DNA from: Strigomonas culicis
Lineage: Eukaryota; Euglenozoa; Kinetoplastea; Trypanosomatida; Trypanosomatidae
Assembly: GCA_000482145.1 (NCBI GenBank)
Contig: AUXH01000188.1
Span: 1 to 29,879 of the forward strand
Direction: 5' to 3'
Length of the DNA: 29,879 nt
Below the pieces are notes generated by a model. The model had not been told where the DNA came from, did no database searches, and saw only the letters and a list, made by a program, of their open reading frames with translations. Both the position numbers and the translations under genes were made by a program. Positions 16,815 to 24,818 of the stretch are shown here, one piece after another; position 1 is the first letter of the stretch, and every line of letters starts with the position of its first letter.

Positions 16815-17891
16815 ATGTCCTCCGCGATCAAGCGCCTCAGCACGGAGCACCGCAACCTCCAGAAGGAAGAGAAGCGCGTGTGCGATATCTACGCGGAGCC
16901 GCTGGATGACAACATCTTCGAGTGGCACTTCACCATTCTCGGCGCACCCGAGTGCGAGCCGTACGAAAAGGGCATCTACCACGGCGTGCTGCTCTTCTCG
17001 CGCGACTACCCCTTCGCGCCGCCGGATATTCTGCTGCTCACCCCCAACGGCCGCTTCGAGCTCAAGACAAAGATCTGCTCCTCCATCAGCAGCTTCCACC
17101 CCGAGGCGTGGCGCCCCTCGTACGACGTGCCCTTCATTCTACAGGCGCTACGGCTCTTCATGGCACAGGAGGACGAGAACGGCGTCGGCACCATCCACCG
17201 CACGAACGTGAGTGTGGAGGAGAAGAAGCGCATGGCGCTCGCGAGCTGGGGCTTCGAGTGCCCCATCTGCCAGACAAAGATCCAGACGCTGTGGGATGAG
17301 CGGCTCTGCATGTACCCCGCCACCTCCGGTGACGTACTTGCGCAGGTGCCTGCGCGGCCAGCGGCAGCCGCGGCCGCGGCGGCGGCGGAGGCCGCGGCGG
17401 AGGGCGGTGCGCACCCCCAGGCGGCAGCGCCAGGGGCCAAGACAGCAGAACCCTCGACCGAGGCGGCCGCGGATTCGCCAACGGAGGGGCGGTCGGTTGA
17501 CAGCGGTGAGGGGCTGAAGGAAGCAAATGACACGCCTTCGTCGTCTGCGGCGCCTCCCACGCCTCCTCCCACCACCACCGCGGATGACGCTGCTCCTGCT
17601 GCTGCTACGGATGGCGAGGAGAAGGCTGTAGAAAACAAGACGCCGCCGGACGGGGACGCCACCGGGGGGATGCCAGACCGCGAGCCTCCTACCGCTGTCA
17701 CAGCTGCGGCGCCGCCGCCGCAACAGCAGGAGGGGGAAGAAGCCGCGCTGCAGCGCCATGGATTTGTCGTCGAAATTGGGAATATCAACATCCACATCGA
17801 CATGCAATTGGTAGATCAACTCATTCTGTTCTTTTTTTCAGTCGTTGTGCTTATTTTAATGAGGCGATCCGCCGTGCATATCCTTTTGTAA
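16815..17891 (+). CDS. UBE2J2: Tail-anchored ubiquitin-conjugating enzyme E2, Ubc6/UBE2J2 type
   Basis: This family sits in the ER membrane and passes ubiquitin to ER-associated-degradation ligases. The UBC fold covers about residues 1-150. It shows YAEPLDDNIFEWHF, the P-F-x-P-P motif after a Y-H-G strand, TPNGRF in place of the usual HPN (a UBE2J hallmark), and the active-site Cys88 in KTKICSS followed by SFHPEAWRP. Yeast Ubc6 has its cysteine at nearly the same position. A Pro/Ala/Glu/Thr-rich linker spans about residues 175-320. One hydrophobic helix (about 333-349) lies nine residues from the C-terminus, the expected tail anchor. A C-x2-C pair (ECPICQ) directly after the fold is unusual. 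The protein is 358 residues, longer than human UBE2J2 (259) because of the linker. The start is the ATG at 16815, not the GTG two codons upstream. Confidence 0.93.
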   Translation: MSSAIKRLSTEHRNLQKEEKRVCDIYAEPLDDNIFEWHFTILGAPECEPYEKGIYHGVLLFSRDYPFAPPDILLLTPNGRFELKTKICSSISSFHPEAWRPSYDVPFILQALRLFMAQEDENGVGTIHRTNVSVEEKKRMALASWGFECPICQTKIQTLWDERLCMYPATSGDVLAQVPARPAAAAAAAAAEAAAEGGAHPQAAAPGAKTAEPSTEAAADSPTEGRSVDSGEGLKEANDTPSSSAAPPTPPPTTTADDAAPAAATDGEEKAVENKTPPDGDATGGMPDREPPTAVTAAAPPPQQQEGEEAALQRHGFVVEIGNINIHIDMQLVDQLILFFFSVVVLILMRRSAVHILL

Positions 17892-18243
17892 AAAAAAAAA
17901 GAGAGAGAGCATCTGAAATGCACCTCTTTCCTTCTGTGCTTCATTGAATATTTTCATCAGCTTTAAAAAAAAAAGAGGAAACGTGGTTTCAGAGAAAAGG
18001 ATATATGCCATCTCAGTCATTTAGTGTATGGAAACGGATATGCCTCTTCGACGATGTCTTTGTTTTTCACGCTTACTCTCTCTCTCTCTCTCTCTACTTT
18101 TCTTTCGTTTCCATTTTATTCATAAAGGAAGAACTGCCATCGGTTTCACCATTCTCTTTACCACTCAAGGCTAAAGAGAAGCGAGGCCGCAAAGCAACCA
18201 TCATAGGTACTCCGTATAAACACTCTTTTTTGTTCGCCCCGCC
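17892..18243 (+). other. Spacer between the E2 and coiled-coil genes
   Basis: A10 and GA runs follow the E2 stop directly, then a further A10 run at about 17965-17974 and a (CT)10 tract that begins the splice signal of the next gene. A frame at 18005-18310 overlaps the next gene's start in another frame and is not supported. Confidence 0.65.
18076..18127 (+). promoter_or_regulatory. Predicted trans-splice acceptor for the coiled-coil gene
   Basis: (CT)10 at 18076-18095 continues into a T/C-rich stretch to about 18120, followed by AG at 18126-18127. This gives a 5' UTR of about 116 bases with no ATG. A second AG at about 18168-18169 after another T/C-rich stretch is an alternative. Confidence 0.7.
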
Positions 18244-21042
18244 ATGCCACCGAAGGCCAGTGGTGGCAACAATCCCAAAAAAGGCGAGGCCGCAAAGGAG
18301 GAGGCGCTAAAGGAGGAGGCGAAGCGCAAGACGGAAGAAGAAGAGCAGCGTGGCTTCTTCAACCAGGTAGCCGCGTCCCAGGCGTACCCGCACGTGGAAA
18401 AGTGGTTCCACGACAACGCCAAGTCGTACGAGGAGAAGGCGGACGCCCTCGCGGCGGCGCGCTCTCAGATCGAGCGCGTCCGCGTCCCGGATGCCTTCGC
18501 CGCCGTCCACAGCATCCGCCGCGCGCACACGGTGGAGAAGAGGAAGTACCTTAGCACGATCCACGCGGTCCAGAACCTGCAGTGCGAGAACCGCCACCTG
18601 TTTGACCTGTGGAAGGCGGACGCGGCGGAGATCATGGCGACCTACCTCGACGGCTGGACGGAGAGCACCACGGTGCTGAAGAACCGCCGCGCGAAGGCGG
18701 AGGCGTGGGAGAAGGGCGAGAAGCAGGCGATTCTCAGCCGCCTGGCGCGCTTCCAGCAGCGCCGCGCGGAGCTGCGCCAGCGCCGCGAGGAGGACGAGGT
18801 GCGCTACTGCAGACAGGAGGGCCGCGAGCAGCTGCGGCTGCAGCTCGCCTTCGAGAGCTGCCTCGCGGAGGTGCGGGAGGTGCTGTCGTGGCAGCTGGCG
18901 CAGCCCGCCGGCAGCATGCCGGACAGCGTGCGGCGGCGTCGCCAGCACGTGCTGGCGATCGTCGGCGAGGACGGCGTCCGCGACATCCGCGCCGAGGTCG
19001 CCCGCCGCCGCGCGGACTTCTCCGAGGCCGCGCTGGAGGCGATGGATGAGCTACTGGGGCCGGAGGGCGCGGCCCCCGGCGACGCCGACGGCAGCGACGA
19101 CGACGACGAACTCCACGCGGCGGAGCAGCAGCTCCAGGCGCAGCTGCAGGCTCACTTGCGCGCGACGCGGCAGCGGCAGAAGCGCGGCACCGCGCCGCCG
19201 GCCGCCGCGGCGGAGCCCTCGCTCGATTTGCCACCGCTACACGCCGCGGCGTCGCCCAGGCCGAGGCGCCGCCCGCCCGCGGACGGTCACGCGGCGGGGG
19301 ACGAGGACGGCGCGGGCGACCGGCAAGGGCCCCGTGGGGGCAGCGCGCGTGTGAAGCGCGCCGCCTACGCGGCGGAGGCGAAGCACCCCAACCGTCTCGC
19401 GGAGCTCCTCGAACAGCTGGAGACGGTGGAGGCCAAGCACGAGATCAAAAACATGGAGTCGAAGACGTACCAGCTGGCCGCCTCCAACTACTTCTACAAG
19501 AAGCACAGCGCCAGCGGCAGCCCCACCGCCGCGCAGCGCAGCGCCTCGCGCGTCGCCCTGCCGCCGGTCCTCAGCGCGCAGAGCCAGCCGGCGGCCCCCG
19601 CCTCCGCCGCGGCGACGTCGCAGTCGCGCTGCCCCCTCACCATCGCGGAGATCATCATGCCGGTGAAGCGCACGCGGAAGGCCATCGGTAAGAGCGGCGC
19701 GGTCGTCGTGGAGGAGGACAAGGAGGCGAGCGTCCGCTCCCCCCGCCGCCAGTCGCAGCGCCAGAACCGCTCCGCCGTCGGCCTCGGCGCCTCGTCGTCG
19801 TCCATCTCAGCGCAACCGCGCGCGAACCGCGGCGCGATGGAGCACAGCGCGGTGACCGTGTCCGTGGTGTCGCAGCACAGCCACACGTACGCGAGCACGA
19901 ACATTAGCGGCGGGGGGGAGGAGCCGCACCGCGGCGCCGCGCACTACCGCCGCGCGGACGCGACGCCGCAGAAGCACACGCCGGCGACGGACAGCGCCAC
20001 CACCACCCCGAGGCCGACGCCGCAGCGCCGCACGCCGCTCGGGAAGGGCGCCGGCGGCAGCCACACGCCGATGCCCAGCAACGGCACGCCGGCGAGCCAC
20101 GCGGCCGGGGAGGCGCCCAGCCGCGGGAACAGCCCCGCCGAGGCGAACACCGCGACCAGCGCCAAGGCGAAGCCGGCGACGACGCGCAAGGCTGGTGTGC
20201 TGCCCGGCACCTCCAGTGAGCGCATGATGCAGATCGTGGCCGACCTCGCGTCCGAGATGAAGTCCCTCAAGAGCGCGAGGGGGCGGCAGGAGGAGACCGC
20301 CAACATGCTCCTCGCTGAGCTGCACGACCTGACGCAGCGCAGCGTGCAGTGCCTCGCCGACAACGTGCGCCTCGAGCGCGACCGCGCCGCGCTGACAGCG
20401 CAGGTGGAGGAGAACAAGAACCGCGTGCTGCTGCTGGAGGCCGGCGAGCAGCACCGTCTGAGCGGCGCGGGCACCGCACTGGCGGTGGCGCACCGCGCGG
20501 CGGCCGAGCCGTCCCGCGCGCTCGTGCCCTATACGGTCGCACAGCTGCAGTACACCGCCGACCGCGCGGGCAGCCACCGGCCCGCCGACCGCGCGGGCAG
20601 CCACCGGCCCGCCGACCGCGCGGGCAGCCACCGGCCCGCCGACGCGACCGGCGACGTCGTGCCCCTCACGCGGCGGCAGGTGGAGCAGATGCACACGCAG
20701 GCCATCGCCGACCGCAACGCCTTGGAGGAGGAGAAGAAGGCGTGGCTCACCTATCTGCAGCACCTCATCTACAGACGGAAGGAGGAGCTGGAGGCGCAGC
20801 AGAAGGAGCTGCAGACGGTGCAGCAGGAGCTGGAGGCGCAGGAGAGCTTCATGCGGAACGTGCAGGGCTACTGGCGGCGGAACGGCGCGCGCAGTGGCCT
20901 CTGGGCCAAGGCCGACCGGGCGGCCACCGCCACCCCCGCGGAGGGCAGCAGCGCCGTCGTCGTGACGCCCATCGAAGCGTTAGGACTGACGACGCTCGGC
21001 GAGGTCGCCGAGTTCATCAACAGTGTGTTCGAGACGGTTTAG
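18244..21042 (+). CDS. Coiled-coil protein with an internal nonapeptide triplication, function unknown
   Basis: The protein is 932 residues and starts at the first ATG after the acceptor. The N-terminus is a Lys/Glu/Ala-rich extension (1-35). Residues about 36-280 form a long helical domain rich in Arg, Glu, Ala and Leu with recurring aromatic positions. About 290-640 is disordered (acidic, then Ser/Thr/Pro/Arg-rich), with one helical stretch near 375-425. Coiled coils follow at about 655-745 and 810-880. Between them ADRAGSHRP is repeated three times (residues 772-798). The C-terminus ends in a small hydrophobic segment. There is no membrane segment or enzymatic motif. The architecture resembles cytoskeletal or flagellar proteins of trypanosomatids, but that is only an inference. 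The stop is TAG. Confidence 0.82.
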   Translation: MPPKASGGNNPKKGEAAKEEALKEEAKRKTEEEEQRGFFNQVAASQAYPHVEKWFHDNAKSYEEKADALAAARSQIERVRVPDAFAAVHSIRRAHTVEKRKYLSTIHAVQNLQCENRHLFDLWKADAAEIMATYLDGWTESTTVLKNRRAKAEAWEKGEKQAILSRLARFQQRRAELRQRREEDEVRYCRQEGREQLRLQLAFESCLAEVREVLSWQLAQPAGSMPDSVRRRRQHVLAIVGEDGVRDIRAEVARRRADFSEAALEAMDELLGPEGAAPGDADGSDDDDELHAAEQQLQAQLQAHLRATRQRQKRGTAPPAAAAEPSLDLPPLHAAASPRPRRRPPADGHAAGDEDGAGDRQGPRGGSARVKRAAYAAEAKHPNRLAELLEQLETVEAKHEIKNMESKTYQLAASNYFYKKHSASGSPTAAQRSASRVALPPVLSAQSQPAAPASAAATSQSRCPLTIAEIIMPVKRTRKAIGKSGAVVVEEDKEASVRSPRRQSQRQNRSAVGLGASSSSISAQPRANRGAMEHSAVTVSVVSQHSHTYASTNISGGGEEPHRGAAHYRRADATPQKHTPATDSATTTPRPTPQRRTPLGKGAGGSHTPMPSNGTPASHAAGEAPSRGNSPAEANTATSAKAKPATTRKAGVLPGTSSERMMQIVADLASEMKSLKSARGRQEETANMLLAELHDLTQRSVQCLADNVRLERDRAALTAQVEENKNRVLLLEAGEQHRLSGAGTALAVAHRAAAEPSRALVPYTVAQLQYTADRAGSHRPADRAGSHRPADRAGSHRPADATGDVVPLTRRQVEQMHTQAIADRNALEEEKKAWLTYLQHLIYRRKEELEAQQKELQTVQQELEAQESFMRNVQGYWRRNGARSGLWAKADRAATATPAEGSSAVVVTPIEALGLTTLGEVAEFINSVFETV
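20557..20637 (+). repeat. Three identical 27-base tandem repeats inside a coding region
   Basis: Three head-to-tail 27-base units start at 20557, 20584 and 20611. They are identical at every base and keep frame, encoding ADRAGSHRP each time. Six bases of a fourth unit follow before the sequence diverges. Confidence 0.97.
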
Positions 21043-21295
21043 GCATTCATCGCGACGCCACAGATGTATTTAATTTCTATATGCATATACGCCGATTATA
21101 TAAATGGCGATGTACACTTCCCCATCTTTTATTCTTCATGTAAAACTGTACATTTTACTCCTTCGCTTTAAATCAACAAGTTTTTTTTTATTATTTGCGT
21201 GCTTGCCTGTCTTTGTTTGTTTGCTTTTTCAAATGTGTACGTGTGTTTGACAAACGCTGCCTTTTTGATTTGCACGCGCTCTTACTCCCCACCTT

Positions 21296-21322
21296 TGTTT
21301 TTTTTTCCTTCTTTCGTTGCAG
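21296..21322 (+). promoter_or_regulatory. Predicted trans-splice acceptor for the large LRR gene
   Basis: A T/C-rich tract at 21296-21319 is followed by AG at 21321-21322. The first ATG downstream is 21428, in frame with the LRR protein, which gives a 5' UTR of 105 bases. Confidence 0.75.
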
Positions 21323-21380
21323 CACAGTGCGCACAATTTCCAATTTCGGTGCTTCTTATTCATCTCTAGTAACATACATC

Positions 21381-21398
21381 ATATATATATATATATAT
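21381..21398. repeat. (AT)9 microsatellite in a predicted 5' UTR
   Basis: Perfect AT repeat 29 bases before the LRR start codon. Unlike the other two AT runs in this window it would be part of the mature 5' UTR. Confidence 0.93.
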
Positions 21399-21427
21399 TT
21401 CCTTTTGGGGGTCTATCCGCCTCACCG

Positions 21428-24400
21428 ATGCTCGATGATGCCCTGAGCGCCGTTTGCTCCTACTACAGCCCCGCGGACAGCGAGCTGTACGTGGCGGGGT
21501 GCCGCGCGGTGCCGCTGTGCCCTCCGGCGTGTGCGCCGCTCGCGCTGTCTGCCGCGCATCCGTTGTGTCGGCGGACGGTGGAGTGCGCGCCCTGTGGCTT
21601 CTGCATTCCCAAGGTGCTGTCCATCCGAACCGGGCGCTATCACGTGGAGGAGATGGTAGAGGAGCTGGAAGAAAAAACTGACAACAGTGAAGCGGGGGAG
21701 GAGGAGGAGGAGGCAGTGGCAGCGCCCGCCACCGGCCACCACCGCGCCGGGCGGCGGCGGCGACGCCGCGCACGGCAATATGAACGCGAGGCGGCGCCGC
21801 CGCCGCCGCAGGGGTGCTCACCCGCGCATCTCTTTTACAGCTCCGCGGACGATCCGTGCGGCGCGTTGCGGGATAACCTGGACCCACTCGATGGCGACTA
21901 CAGCCCCTATGCCCTAAAGGACCGCATGAGTAAGGTGGATGTACAGAGCCAGATGCGCTGTGCGAGCAGCCACCTCCAGTACACGCACGTGCTGGACTGT
22001 AAGAGGAGCGGCTGCCAGGTCGCCAGCAACGTCACGCAGAGCCGCCGCTATCGGGCGTCCGCCGCGGGCAGCACCGTCGCCGCGCCCGTCCACTACTACT
22101 GTGAGCACCGACAGCCTGGCGGCGAGCGGTGCAGCGGCGCGGCCGTCCGCTGCTACATCCGCACCTTCGCGACGGAGCGGCTGCCGCGGTCGCTGGACCT
22201 TGCCAAGTGGTGGCTGCGCTCGGCGGAGCACGTCGACCACCTCTCCGCCACCGCGCCGTGCTTTTATCTCCACGCCGTCAGCTCGGCCGTGCTGCGGACG
22301 GCGGTGGATCAAACGGAGGCCGAGCCGCAGGCGGGCGACGCGACCCGGTGGCCCATCCCGTGGAGCGGCATCGCCTTCTTTTCCGACATCAGTGAAGAGA
22401 ACGACCTGTATGACCTGGTCGAGAGCGTGCATGAAAAACTGGCGCTGCAGCGGCCCGACCGCGGTGGAGGCGAAGAGGAGACGGATGAGGTGCACCCGTG
22501 GGACGCGAGCGCCTTCATCACACACTGCTTCTTCGAACAGTTCGTCGGCCCCGTCTCTGCCCTGGAGGAGCTCAAGTTCCTGCGCTTTCCGCTCTCCGCC
22601 GCTCTGTGCGCGGCCTTCTTCGCGCGGCTCGACGCGCGCCCGCGCGGGCCGCACCCGCACCCGGTTGTGCTCCGCCACCTACAGCGGCTGCAGCTCCACG
22701 CCATCCCGCATCTGAAGAGCATCGAGTTCCTGCCCTGCCTCGCCGCGGAGCTGCGCGTGCTGCACCTCAGCAGCTGCAAGCAGCTCGACAGCGGCTTCGA
22801 CGCGATTGGCAGCCTGCCGCGGCTGGAGCTGATCCACCTCGAGAACCTTCCCCACCTCCAAAACGTTGAGTTCCTGCGACACTGCCGGCAGGTGAAGGAG
22901 GTGCTGCTCAGCAACTGCGCGGCGCTGCGGGAGCGGCAGCACCACTGGCGGCAGGCCCTCGACTCGGCGGAGGCCGCCGGCGGCGTCCTCTCCCCACTGG
23001 AGGACCTGGACCAGCTGCAGCACCTGTCACTCAGCAAGATCAGCATCACGAGCCTGTCGTTCCTCCACCGCTCGGAGAACTTGCACTACGTGGACTGCAC
23101 GGACTGCTTTGCCCTGTCCGACATCGCCGACCTCGCCGCGTCGGCAGACAGCCTCGTCGTGTTCAAGGCGCGCCGCTGCCTCTCCCTCAGCAGCGTACAC
23201 GTGCTGCGGCTGTGTCTGCAGCTGCGCGAGGTGCATCTCACGAGCTGCCCCATCGACGACTGGCGCCCGCTGCTGGCGCTGCGCCATCTGCGCATCCTCG
23301 ACAAGTCGAGCTACAACAACAACAGCAACAACCACGGCGCCCACCCGAACCCGCTGCCGCGCCCGCCGCGCCAGGCCTACGCGCGGGAGGAGGCCGAGGC
23401 CGAGGCCGGCGTGCGCACGATGGTGGACAGCGATGAGGATGACTACCATCGCCGCGTCGACCCGAGCATCAAGAAGCATGTCAAAAACTTGGATTGGGTG
23501 CACACCTGTCCCTTCCTCGTCTCGGTGTGCATCAGCTTCTGCGACACGGCCATTATGCACGAAGGCGAGCTGTACAAACTGCGCCATCTGAACTTTCTGC
23601 GGTCGCTGGATATCTCCGGGCTCAGCAAGGTGTACACGACGGACTGGCTTCTGCAGAGCGCGCTGCCGCGGACGCTGCGGGTGCTGAACCTCATGGACTG
23701 CCCGAACATCCACAACTTTGACGGCATCAGCGCGCTGCGGGTGTTGCGCAAGCTTCTCCTGTCCGACAACCACAACCTGTGCGCCCTGGGCTGGGTCGCG
23801 TCCTGCGCCCGGCTGCGCGAGTTTCACTGCTTCAGCTGCTTCCAGCTCGAGGACTACGCGCCGCTGGGGCGGCTGCCGCGCCTGCGCGTGCTGCACCTCA
23901 CACAGAGCCCCATCAAGACGATCCGCTGGATCGGCGGCTGCGTGGGGCTGCAGGCGGTCAGTCTCTCGCGCTGCGTGCACCTGGTGGATATCAGCCCGCT
24001 CGGCCAGCTGCGCTCGCTGCGGTACATCTCTCTGCTCCGCTGCGGCGTGCGGTCGATCGGCTCCGTCGCCGACCGGCCGGGCACGCCCCCGCCCGGCGAC
24101 GACGCACAGGGTGTGGTGGCGCGGCGGGCGGGTGGCAGCAGCAGTGGCGGCGCGTGCCCCCACCACAACTATCTGTACCCGAACCAGGGGCAGCTGCAGC
24201 GCGGGTGGGTGTGGGGGCGGCGCCTGGCGGCGCGCTGTCGTGTGCTCGTCGGCCACCTGATCCGGCAGACGTGGCGCGCCGTGCAGCACGGAGTCGTGCC
24301 GGAGGGTCCGGGGCTGCAGCACTGCCAGGCCCTCCTCGTCGTGTCGCTCAAAGGGTGCGACGCCCTCGAGGACCTGCGGCCGCTCACCGGCCTCCCGCAT

Positions 24401-24532
24401 CTCAAGATCATCGACGTCAGCTACAGCAACAAGGTGCAGGACATGGCCTGTCTGCGAAGCTGCCCGTCGCTCGAGGTGGTGGTGGGCGTGAATGGCTACC
24501 CGTGGCTGCTGGGCGCTCGATCCGCTGTATAA
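21428..24532 (+). CDS. Leucine-rich-repeat protein with a Cys-containing N-terminal region
   Basis: The protein is 1034 residues from the ATG at 21428; the frame upstream is opened only by a TTG before the splice acceptor. Residues 1-410 contain many cysteines (pairs such as CGFC near residue 57, and several Cys in about 170-250) and an acidic/Arg-rich low-complexity stretch at about 75-130. From about residue 413 to the end there are successive LRR units of roughly 22-26 residues, with patterns such as LRVLHLSSCKQL, LRVLNLMDCPNI, LRVLHLTQSPI and LVVSLKGCDAL. These resemble the Cys-containing type that alternates with short helices. Two disordered inserts break the array, at about residues 629-688 and 880-965. 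There is no signal peptide or membrane segment, so it is probably intracellular. LRRs bind proteins; the partner is unknown. The stop is TAA. Confidence 0.85.
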   Translation: MLDDALSAVCSYYSPADSELYVAGCRAVPLCPPACAPLALSAAHPLCRRTVECAPCGFCIPKVLSIRTGRYHVEEMVEELEEKTDNSEAGEEEEEAVAAPATGHHRAGRRRRRRARQYEREAAPPPPQGCSPAHLFYSSADDPCGALRDNLDPLDGDYSPYALKDRMSKVDVQSQMRCASSHLQYTHVLDCKRSGCQVASNVTQSRRYRASAAGSTVAAPVHYYCEHRQPGGERCSGAAVRCYIRTFATERLPRSLDLAKWWLRSAEHVDHLSATAPCFYLHAVSSAVLRTAVDQTEAEPQAGDATRWPIPWSGIAFFSDISEENDLYDLVESVHEKLALQRPDRGGGEEETDEVHPWDASAFITHCFFEQFVGPVSALEELKFLRFPLSAALCAAFFARLDARPRGPHPHPVVLRHLQRLQLHAIPHLKSIEFLPCLAAELRVLHLSSCKQLDSGFDAIGSLPRLELIHLENLPHLQNVEFLRHCRQVKEVLLSNCAALRERQHHWRQALDSAEAAGGVLSPLEDLDQLQHLSLSKISITSLSFLHRSENLHYVDCTDCFALSDIADLAASADSLVVFKARRCLSLSSVHVLRLCLQLREVHLTSCPIDDWRPLLALRHLRILDKSSYNNNSNNHGAHPNPLPRPPRQAYAREEAEAEAGVRTMVDSDEDDYHRRVDPSIKKHVKNLDWVHTCPFLVSVCISFCDTAIMHEGELYKLRHLNFLRSLDISGLSKVYTTDWLLQSALPRTLRVLNLMDCPNIHNFDGISALRVLRKLLLSDNHNLCALGWVASCARLREFHCFSCFQLEDYAPLGRLPRLRVLHLTQSPIKTIRWIGGCVGLQAVSLSRCVHLVDISPLGQLRSLRYISLLRCGVRSIGSVADRPGTPPPGDDAQGVVARRAGGSSSGGACPHHNYLYPNQGQLQRGWVWGRRLAARCRVLVGHLIRQTWRAVQHGVVPEGPGLQHCQALLVVSLKGCDALEDLRPLTGLPHLKIIDVSYSNKVQDMACLRSCPSLEVVVGVNGYPWLLGARSAV

Positions 24533-24751
24533 CGTGTTTATTTGTTTTCTCCAACTCGTTCTTTTTCTTCTTCTTTTTCGTCCGTTTTTGAGATCTTTTT
24601 CTACTCTTGGTCAGCTTTGCTGTTATGTACTTCACATCCATCCACACAAGCCGGAAGAGAGAAGGAAAGAGAGGAAACAGGCGCAGGCTTTGTGTTTGCT
24701 CTGGCGTCATGTGTCCTATCCGGGGCTATTTCATGTATCAGTTGGAACTGC

Positions 24752-24790
24752 ACTCTCTCTTCCTCTCTTCTTTTTTTTTTCTCTACGCAG
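24752..24790 (+). promoter_or_regulatory. Predicted trans-splice acceptor for BCS1
   Basis: A strong pyrimidine tract (24752-24785, with T10 at its core) is followed by AG at 24789-24790. The mature 5' UTR would be only 28 bases. This also shows that the in-frame extension upstream of 24819 is not translated in the main mRNA. Confidence 0.82.
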
Positions 24791-24818
24791 AGTAGCACGA
24801 AACATAGTTTTGGAAACG

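Larger units (their letters stand above)
21043..21427 (+). other. Spacer and 5' UTR before the large LRR gene
   Basis: T-rich sequence with a T9 run near 21181-21189, a pyrimidine tract ending at 21320 and, between the splice acceptor and the next ATG, an (AT)9 run. No gene is recognised. Confidence 0.65.

Noticed and set aside
18005..18310. Open frame of 101 codons before the coiled-coil gene
   Set aside because: It spans the CT tract and splice acceptor and overlaps the real gene start in another frame.
21317..21427. TTG-initiated extension of the large LRR gene
   Set aside because: It begins before the acceptor AG at 21321-21322 and translates AT-repeat sequence; ATG 21428 is the first in-frame ATG in the mature mRNA.
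24492..24818. In-frame N-terminal extension of BCS1 starting inside the upstream LRR gene
   Set aside because: It crosses the pyrimidine tract and splice acceptor at 24789-24790, has the composition of a spacer, and BCS1 length and anatomy are normal from 24819.
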